Assembly: GCA_034429975.1 (NCBI GenBank)
Contig: DAOUFM010000135.1
Coordinates: forward strand, 124,001-188,000
DNA: 64,000 bases
Reading direction: 5' to 3'
Origin: UBA6170 sp034429975
GTDB taxonomy: Bacteria; Chloroflexota; Anaerolineae; Anaerolineales; Anaerolineaceae
Part shown: positions 58,941 to 64,000 of the stretch, one piece after another
Layout: every line of letters begins with the position of its first letter
Numbering within the stretch: position 1 is the first letter of the stretch
Notes under the pieces: generated by a model
Databases searched by the model: none
Seen by the model: the letters and a program-made list of their open reading frames with translations, nothing else
What the model was told of the DNA's origin: nothing
Program-made: the position numbers and the translations under genes

Positions 58941-61118
58941 ATGAAACAATTATTACAGAATTTGAAAGATGGTAAGGCTGAAATTGTTGACGTTCCAATC
59001 CCTGCAATTAAACCTGGTTTTATTCTAGTGCAAAATCAGGCATCGGTAGTCTCTGCTGGGACTGAACGGATGGTCGTGGAATTTGCTGAAAAAAACCTAT
59101 TAATGAAAGCTAAATCCAGACCTGATTTAGTTAAACAGGTTTTGAATAAAGCCAAAAGAGAAGGAATTATCCCAACCATTCAAACAGCTTTAAATCGATT
59201 GGATTCCCCAATGGCTTTAGGATATTCTTCAGCCGGAGTTGTTGTTTCTGTTGGGGATGGAGTTGAAGATGTCAAACTGGGTGATCGTGTTGCCTGTGCA
59301 GGTAGTGGGTTTGCCTGCCATGCTGAGTATGTCCTTATACCAAAGAATCTCATAGCAAAAATGTCGGAAACCATCACATTTGAAGAAGCAGCCTTTTCAA
59401 CATTGGGAGCGATCTCCTTACATGGATTTCGGATTGCAAATCCACAAATCGGAGAAAAAGTAGCCATTATTGGACTTGGTTTATTAGGTTTAATGATGAT
59501 TGATATTTGTAAAGCTGCCGGGTTAGATGTATTCGGAATCGATTTGGATCATTCCAGGGTTGAACAAGCCTCAACCAAAAAAATCACAGCGGTTCAAAAT
59601 GAACAAGCTTTATCTGCAACTTCAAGCTTTACAAAAAACTTAGGTTTTGACGTTGTTTTTATTTGTGCAGACACTACTTCCAATGATCCGATTGAACTGG
59701 CTGGAAGTATAGCTCGTGATAAAGGGACTGTAGTAGCTGTAGGCGCAGTAGGTTTGAATATTCCGAGAAAAATTTACTATGAAAAAGAATTGCAATTCTT
59801 GATTTCCAGATCATACGGACCTGGGAGATATGATGAGGGTTATGAAGAGAAAGGCCAGGATTATCCATATGGATATGTCCGTTGGACTGAGGGACGAAAC
59901 CTCAGTGCAATCCTAAAATTAATAGAAGATTGTAAGCTGGATGTGAAGTCATTAATTACCCATCGATTTGAAATTTCGGAGGGTGTTGAAGCCTATGAAA
60001 CAATTACTGGTAAAAGAAATGAAAAATTTCTAGGTGTAATCATCCAATACCCGCAAATTGGAACCGATGCCACATTGGAAACTCGGATAGATATAAATAA
60101 AAACGTGTCTGTTACTCGGGAGATGAAAATAAGGGTTGGAGTTTTAGGGGCGGGTTTATACGCCAGTTCTGTTTTTTTGCCAATTCTTCAGAAAAACGAG
60201 AAAGCGGAAAAGGTCGGTATTTGTAGTGCAAAAGGACTCAGTGCAAGACAATTAGGTAACAAATATGGTTTCAAATTTGCATGCACAAATGAACAAGATA
60301 TCCTCACAAATAATGAAATTAATACCCTTGTTATTTTAACAAGACATAATGAACACGCCAGACAAGTTATTGAAGGATTAAGTTCGAATAAAAATGTTTA
60401 TTGTGAAAAACCGCTTGCATTAAACGTGGATGAATTAAAAAAAGTAAATGATGTATTTCAGACCTCCCAAACAAAAATAATGGTTGGTTTTAATCGCCGC
60501 TTTTCCGCCATGATACAAAGAACCAAAAAATTTTTAGAGAATGTAAAAGAACCCAAAGTCATCCATTATCGGGTGAATGCCGGGTTTATTCCTTCAAATC
60601 ATTGGATACAAGATCCAAATCAAGGGGGAGGGAGAATTATCGGAGAAGGTTGCCATTTTATAGATTTATGTGCTTTCCTTGCGAATTCGAATATTGTCAC
60701 CATTCAAACCAGAGGTTTACCTAATAATGGCAAATATAATAACGACAATGTTGTTATAATGCTCACTTTTGACGATGGCTCAATCGCAACTATTCATTAT
60801 CTGGCCAATGGTGACAAGACAGTAGAAAAAGAGACATTAGAGATTTTTTCCGGCGGGAATGTCGCCCGAATTATTGATTATAAAAAATTAGAATTAATCA
60901 CCAATGGGAAGAAAACCATTTTTCAATCAAGGTTGATGCAGGATAAAGGGCATGAAAATGCGTGGAAGGCTTTTGTGGATTCAATCCTGAACGGAACAAA
61001 GGAACCAATCAGTTTTTCTGAACTTCTGGTGTCCTCTGCTGCTTCGATTGCTGCGGAAGATTCATTAAGAAACAATGAAATAATTATGATCCGAGATTAT
61101 ATTAAAGCCTTATTATAA
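58941..61118 (+). CDS. Bi-domain oxidoreductase (zinc-type dehydrogenase fused to Gfo/Idh/MocA)
   Basis: Protein of 725 residues. Residues 1 to about 370 are a medium-chain dehydrogenase (VVSAGTERMVVEFAEKNL, MALGYSSAGVVVSVGDGVEDVKLGDRVAC, NADP-binding VAIIGLGLLGLMMIDICKAAG). Residues about 395-725 are a Gfo/Idh/MocA dehydrogenase starting with IRVGVLGAGLYASSVFLPIL and containing YCEKPLALNVDEL and HWIQDPNQGGGRIIGEGCHFIDL. The same fusion is known from polysaccharide gene clusters, where it acts on nucleotide sugars or derived ketosugars. Start follows AAGGA. It begins the exopolysaccharide-like block here. Confidence 0.9.
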   Translation: MKQLLQNLKDGKAEIVDVPIPAIKPGFILVQNQASVVSAGTERMVVEFAEKNLLMKAKSRPDLVKQVLNKAKREGIIPTIQTALNRLDSPMALGYSSAGVVVSVGDGVEDVKLGDRVACAGSGFACHAEYVLIPKNLIAKMSETITFEEAAFSTLGAISLHGFRIANPQIGEKVAIIGLGLLGLMMIDICKAAGLDVFGIDLDHSRVEQASTKKITAVQNEQALSATSSFTKNLGFDVVFICADTTSNDPIELAGSIARDKGTVVAVGAVGLNIPRKIYYEKELQFLISRSYGPGRYDEGYEEKGQDYPYGYVRWTEGRNLSAILKLIEDCKLDVKSLITHRFEISEGVEAYETITGKRNEKFLGVIIQYPQIGTDATLETRIDINKNVSVTREMKIRVGVLGAGLYASSVFLPILQKNEKAEKVGICSAKGLSARQLGNKYGFKFACTNEQDILTNNEINTLVILTRHNEHARQVIEGLSSNKNVYCEKPLALNVDELKKVNDVFQTSQTKIMVGFNRRFSAMIQRTKKFLENVKEPKVIHYRVNAGFIPSNHWIQDPNQGGGRIIGEGCHFIDLCAFLANSNIVTIQTRGLPNNGKYNNDNVVIMLTFDDGSIATIHYLANGDKTVEKETLEIFSGGNVARIIDYKKLELITNGKKTIFQSRLMQDKGHENAWKAFVDSILNGTKEPISFSELLVSSAASIAAEDSLRNNEIIMIRDYIKALL

Positions 61119-61137
61119 ATATCGAATTATTGCAAGG

Positions 61138-61143
61138 TATAAT
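61138..61143 (+). promoter_or_regulatory. -10 upstream of the RidA gene
   Basis: Perfect TATAAT with a predicted leader of about 25 nt and an AAAGGAAAAG ribosome site before ATG 61175. No convincing -35. Confidence 0.5.
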
Positions 61144-61174
61144 TAATTGAACACAAAAAATAAAAGGAAAAGAA

Positions 61175-61555
61175 ATGAAAAAAGTAATTGAACCAACAAA
61201 TGCTCCAAAAGCAATTGGACCATATTCAGCTGCTATTAAGACAGATCACTTTGTTTATACTTCTGGCCAATTGGGTATTGATCCGGCGACGAATGATTTA
61301 GTTTCTGGAGGTATAGAAGCTGAAACACATCAGGCTCTTAAAAATTTAAAAGAAACTCTTAATGCCGCTGGAACTGATTTGGGAAATGTGGTTAAAACCA
61401 CTGTATTTTTAAAAGACATTTCCGAATTTCCTGTAATGAATAAAATTTATGCTGAATATTTTAAGGAAGAACCTCCTGCCAGATCAGCTTTTCAGGTTGC
61501 TGCACTCCCAAAAAATGCTTCAGTAGAAATTGAAGCTGTTGCTCTGGTAAATTAA
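61175..61555 (+). CDS. ridA: RidA-family imine/enamine deaminase
   Basis: Protein of 126 residues in the YjgF/YER057c/UK114 family. Conserved residues: IGPYSAAI (about 14-21), YTSGQLGIDP (about 28), catalytic Arg103 in PARSAFQVAALPK, and Glu120 in SVEIEAVA. It hydrolyses reactive 2-aminoacrylate and similar enamines. Has its own TATAAT and an AAAGGAAAAG site. Its position inside a sugar cluster is likely incidental. Confidence 0.95.
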   Translation: MKKVIEPTNAPKAIGPYSAAIKTDHFVYTSGQLGIDPATNDLVSGGIEAETHQALKNLKETLNAAGTDLGNVVKTTVFLKDISEFPVMNKIYAEYFKEEPPARSAFQVAALPKNASVEIEAVALVN

Positions 61556-61592
61556 GAACTCATCTTCTCCTCACAAAGGAATCATTGGCTTA

Positions 61593-62585
61593 ATGAACTT
61601 AGTGTCTGTCGTTGTGCCTTGTTATAACGAGGAAAAGCATATTGGAAAATTACTGAATGCATTAATAGAACAAACTTATCCTTTAGAATCTATTGAAGTC
61701 TTAATTATTGATGGAAAATCATCAGATAAAACAATTGAAGTCATTGATCAGAAAAGTCAGGAACTAAAACAACTTAATATCAGGATAATTCAAAATCCTA
61801 AAAAGAATATCCCAGCTGCATTAAACCTTGGAATTAAAGCAAGTACCGGAGAAATTATCATCAGAATGGACGCACATTCAATACCAGACCCTGAATATAT
61901 TCGGATTGCAGTCGAGGACCTAGAGAAAAAAATTGCTGCCAATGTAGGTGGTAAATGGATCATTATCCCTGGTGGAGATACCAGAAAGGCTGTGTGCATT
62001 TCCAAAGCAGCTGCTCATCCATTTGGGGCTGGTGATGCCAAATATCGCTATAGTGACAACCCAGATTTTGTTGATACAGTGCCCTATGGGGCTTTTTATC
62101 GGTCGTTATTTGACCAAATCGGATTATTTAACGAAAATTTATTAGCTAATGAGGATTACGAGTTTAATACCAGAATTCGGGAAGCTGGCCTACAAATTTA
62201 TTTTGACCCGAGAATAAAAACAAATTATGTTGCCAGAGGTACCTATTCAGATTTGGCCAGGCAATACTGGCGATATGGCTACTGGAAAGTAAAAATGTTG
62301 CGCTCTTTCCCGCATACCCTAAGGTGGCGACAGGCGATACCTCCCATTTTTGTGGCTGGATTACTGTTGTTGTTAATTCTGACTTTCTTTATACCTTTTG
62401 TTGCATATTTATTAGGATTTATTTTTATTACATATTTAATAGTCCTCATCATTGGTTCTTTTATTTTTTATAAAAGAAAGCTAGATTTTTTATCATTAAT
62501 TGAGATGCCCATAGCCTTTATCATCATACACTTCTCCTGGAGCTTCGGGTTTTGGTATAGCTTATTATTCAGGATAAAGGATTAA
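61593..62585 (+). CDS. Family 2 glycosyltransferase with C-terminal membrane segments
   Basis: Protein of 330 residues. GT-A fold: VVVPCYNEEKHIGKLLNAL (about 6-24), VLIIDGKSSDKTIEVI, the metal-binding-like RMDAHSIPDPEY (about 92), and the acceptor loop LLANEDYEFNTRIREAGLQIYFDP. Three membrane helices occupy about 245-325. Uses a nucleotide sugar at the membrane to extend a polysaccharide or glycolipid. It precedes the initiating sugar transferase by 3 nt, so both belong to one glycan operon. Confidence 0.9.
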   Translation: MNLVSVVVPCYNEEKHIGKLLNALIEQTYPLESIEVLIIDGKSSDKTIEVIDQKSQELKQLNIRIIQNPKKNIPAALNLGIKASTGEIIIRMDAHSIPDPEYIRIAVEDLEKKIAANVGGKWIIIPGGDTRKAVCISKAAAHPFGAGDAKYRYSDNPDFVDTVPYGAFYRSLFDQIGLFNENLLANEDYEFNTRIREAGLQIYFDPRIKTNYVARGTYSDLARQYWRYGYWKVKMLRSFPHTLRWRQAIPPIFVAGLLLLLILTFFIPFVAYLLGFIFITYLIVLIIGSFIFYKRKLDFLSLIEMPIAFIIIHFSWSFGFWYSLLFRIKD

Positions 62586-62588
62586 TAT

Positions 62589-64000
62589 ATGGCTATTCCA
62601 GTAGAGAATCAAAACGTTAAGTGGAAGTTACGTCCTACAGAAAGAAAATCTATCTTATTCCTGGGGGACTTAATAGTTGGGATTCTTTCATTGTTTCTTG
62701 CGCTCTACTTTTGGTCAGTTGGTCCGGATGAATGGCTAAAATTTTCACTTCAATTTTTGTTTGAACGTCCACCTTTTTGGTTCTACCTTTTGCCTTTAGT
62801 TTGGTTGTTATTTTTATCCGGGCTTTATGATGTAAGAAGAGTACACAAGATTTCGGAAACCGTTGGTGGAATTGGTATCTCGATTTTTTTAAGCATTACC
62901 TTATACCTCCTCATTTTCTTCTTTTCGGAGCCAAACACCTTACCCCGGCTTGGGGTTGCCTTATTTTTCGGTTTTGCAGCGGTATTAACGATTCTTTGGC
63001 GTTTGGTTTATATAAAAACTTTTACTTCCTCTAGATTCCAAAGACAGGTTCTAATTGTTGGAGCAGGTAATTCTGGAAAGGCATTAGCCAAAATCATTTC
63101 TCAATTATCACCTAAACCATTTAATTTAGTTGGCTTAATTGATGATGATCTAATAAAAATCGGTAAAAATATTGATGGTTGGCCGGTTTTTGGACCTATT
63201 GAAAAATTAGCGAATTATTTATATGAATTTAATATATCTGATCTTGTGTTTTCAATCTCAGGCGAGATGGATCCTTCTGTTTTTAATTTACTCATAGATG
63301 CAGAAGAAGCTGGAATTCGAATAACCTCAATGCCTATTATGTATGAAGAGTTAACTGGCAGAGTTCCAATTTATCTTTTAAAATCTGATTGGTTTTTACG
63401 AAATTTTATTGATCATGCGCATGTAAATCGATTTTATGAATTGGTAAAAAGAATTATCGATGTTATCGGCGGGTTGATTGGAGTTATTCTAACAATCATA
63501 TTATTCCCATTTATTGGCCTGGCAATAAAGTTAAATAGTAAAGGACCAGTAATTTATTCTCAGGAAAGATTGGGTAAAAATGGAATAACTTATAAAATTA
63601 TAAAATTTCGGACAATGTTTACAGACGATCAATCGACACTAAATGTTAACCCTGCAGAAGTAAATGATGAAAGGATTACAAAAATAGGAAAATTCTTGAG
63701 AAAAAGTCATTTGGACGAAATTCCTCAATTTATCAATGTGTTAAAAGGTGAGATGAGTATCATTGGACCCAGGTCCGAGCGACCGATGATAGTGGAAAAA
63801 TTTCAAAAAATTATCCCTTTTTATCGTGGAAGATTATTAGCCAAACCTGGAATTTCAGGATGGGCGCAAATTAACCAGGACTATGCATCAACCATAGAAG
63901 AGAATGCAATCAAACTGGAATATGACTTGTTTTATATTAAACACCGCAATTTAATGATGGATTTGTCAATAATGCTCCAAACCGCAAGAACGATCCTGGG
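62589..64000 (+). CDS. Initiating sugar transferase (polyprenyl-phosphate hexose-1-phosphate transferase), 3' end outside window
   Basis: Open reading frame from ATG 62589 to the window edge (470 codons, no stop), so it is 3'-partial. N-terminal part has four membrane helices (about 17-130), then a CoA-binding-like Rossmann part (QVLIVGAGNSGKALAKI, about 155). The C-terminal bacterial sugar-transferase domain begins about 280: KRIIDVIGGLIGVILTII, GPVIYSQERLGKNGITYKI, KFRTM, LRKSHLDEIPQFINVLKGEM, SIIGPRSERP, and AKPGISGWAQIN. These are the PF02397-type blocks of WbaP/WcaJ/CpsE enzymes, which start glycan assembly on undecaprenyl phosphate. Confidence 0.93.
   Translation, partial: MAIPVENQNVKWKLRPTERKSILFLGDLIVGILSLFLALYFWSVGPDEWLKFSLQFLFERPPFWFYLLPLVWLLFLSGLYDVRRVHKISETVGGIGISIFLSITLYLLIFFFSEPNTLPRLGVALFFGFAAVLTILWRLVYIKTFTSSRFQRQVLIVGAGNSGKALAKIISQLSPKPFNLVGLIDDDLIKIGKNIDGWPVFGPIEKLANYLYEFNISDLVFSISGEMDPSVFNLLIDAEEAGIRITSMPIMYEELTGRVPIYLLKSDWFLRNFIDHAHVNRFYELVKRIIDVIGGLIGVILTIILFPFIGLAIKLNSKGPVIYSQERLGKNGITYKIIKFRTMFTDDQSTLNVNPAEVNDERITKIGKFLRKSHLDEIPQFINVLKGEMSIIGPRSERPMIVEKFQKIIPFYRGRLLAKPGISGWAQINQDYASTIEENAIKLEYDLFYIKHRNLMMDLSIMLQTARTIL

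Overview
The window looks like a chromosomal segment of a low-GC, anaerobic member of the Chloroflexota, most likely an Anaerolineae-type bacterium. The evidence is indirect: family content (a DHH-CBS-nucleotidyltransferase fusion, zinc-ribbon proteins with repeated P-E-W-L motifs, Ser/Thr/Ala-rich membrane proteins, several PIG-L deacetylases), tRNAs without encoded CCA, and probable leaderless genes. No 16S gene is present, so this is inference. There is no prophage, insertion sequence or CRISPR array; the whole window reads as vertically inherited chromosome with dense, short operons.

Layout. 1-2.6 kb: end of a DUF389/SH3b membrane protein and a phosphohexomutase, closed by a bidirectional terminator. 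2.6-10.8 kb (minus): a tight operon of about eight genes, mostly unrecognised, built around a divergent GlmL/MutL-like (actin-fold) protein, two polytopic membrane proteins, a large zinc-ribbon/P-E-W-L-repeat membrane protein and an extracytoplasmic-domain protein. This is the best candidate for an undescribed system. 10.9-12.1 kb: PIG-L deacetylase, a small unknown gene, a CAT-anticodon tRNA. 12.2-20.9 kb (minus): a nucleobase/nucleoside operon with a BmpA-type lipoprotein, a duplicated-domain ABC ATPase, two permeases, a two-subunit molybdenum hydroxylase without a FAD subunit, and a CodA-like amidohydrolase that lacks one metal-ligand His. 21.2-31.5 kb: LuxR-HTH/Kelch regulator, tRNA-Gly, a lipoprotein, a lytic transglycosylase, an EF-G-like GTPase, GNAT, a CCA-adding fusion enzyme, and a divergent MoeB/ThiF-rhodanese plus PIG-L pair.

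31.5-38 kb (minus): ClpB, then a coiled-coil/GRAM/zinc-ribbon protein, a CHAD protein, PhoU and PstB, a phosphate/polyphosphate-flavoured block that lacks pstS, pstC and pstA. 38-42.3 kb (plus): prfA-prmC-tsaC translation genes followed by small membrane proteins and a PfkB-type kinase. 42.4-55 kb: cell-surface and housekeeping genes (transglutaminase-like membrane protein, PAP2 phosphatase, a secreted HExxH protease, GT-C-like glycosyltransferase, metallo-beta-lactamase hydrolase, MFS carrier, M24 aminopeptidase, and an ABC-2 exporter). 55.2-55.5 kb: two tandem tRNA-Ala genes under a near-consensus promoter. 55.5-64 kb (plus): a creatininase-family hydrolase, recX-rny after an unusually long leader, then the start of a polysaccharide cluster (bi-domain oxidoreductase, RidA, GT2 glycosyltransferase, and an initiating sugar transferase cut by the window end).

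Control signals recur. Several promoters have an extended -10 (TG-N-TATAAT-like). Some genes have the -10 only 6 nt before ATG with no ribosome binding site, which suggests leaderless mRNA. Many intrinsic terminators share an AAAGAGG/CCTCTTT stem core. Functional statements rest on motif reading without database searches.
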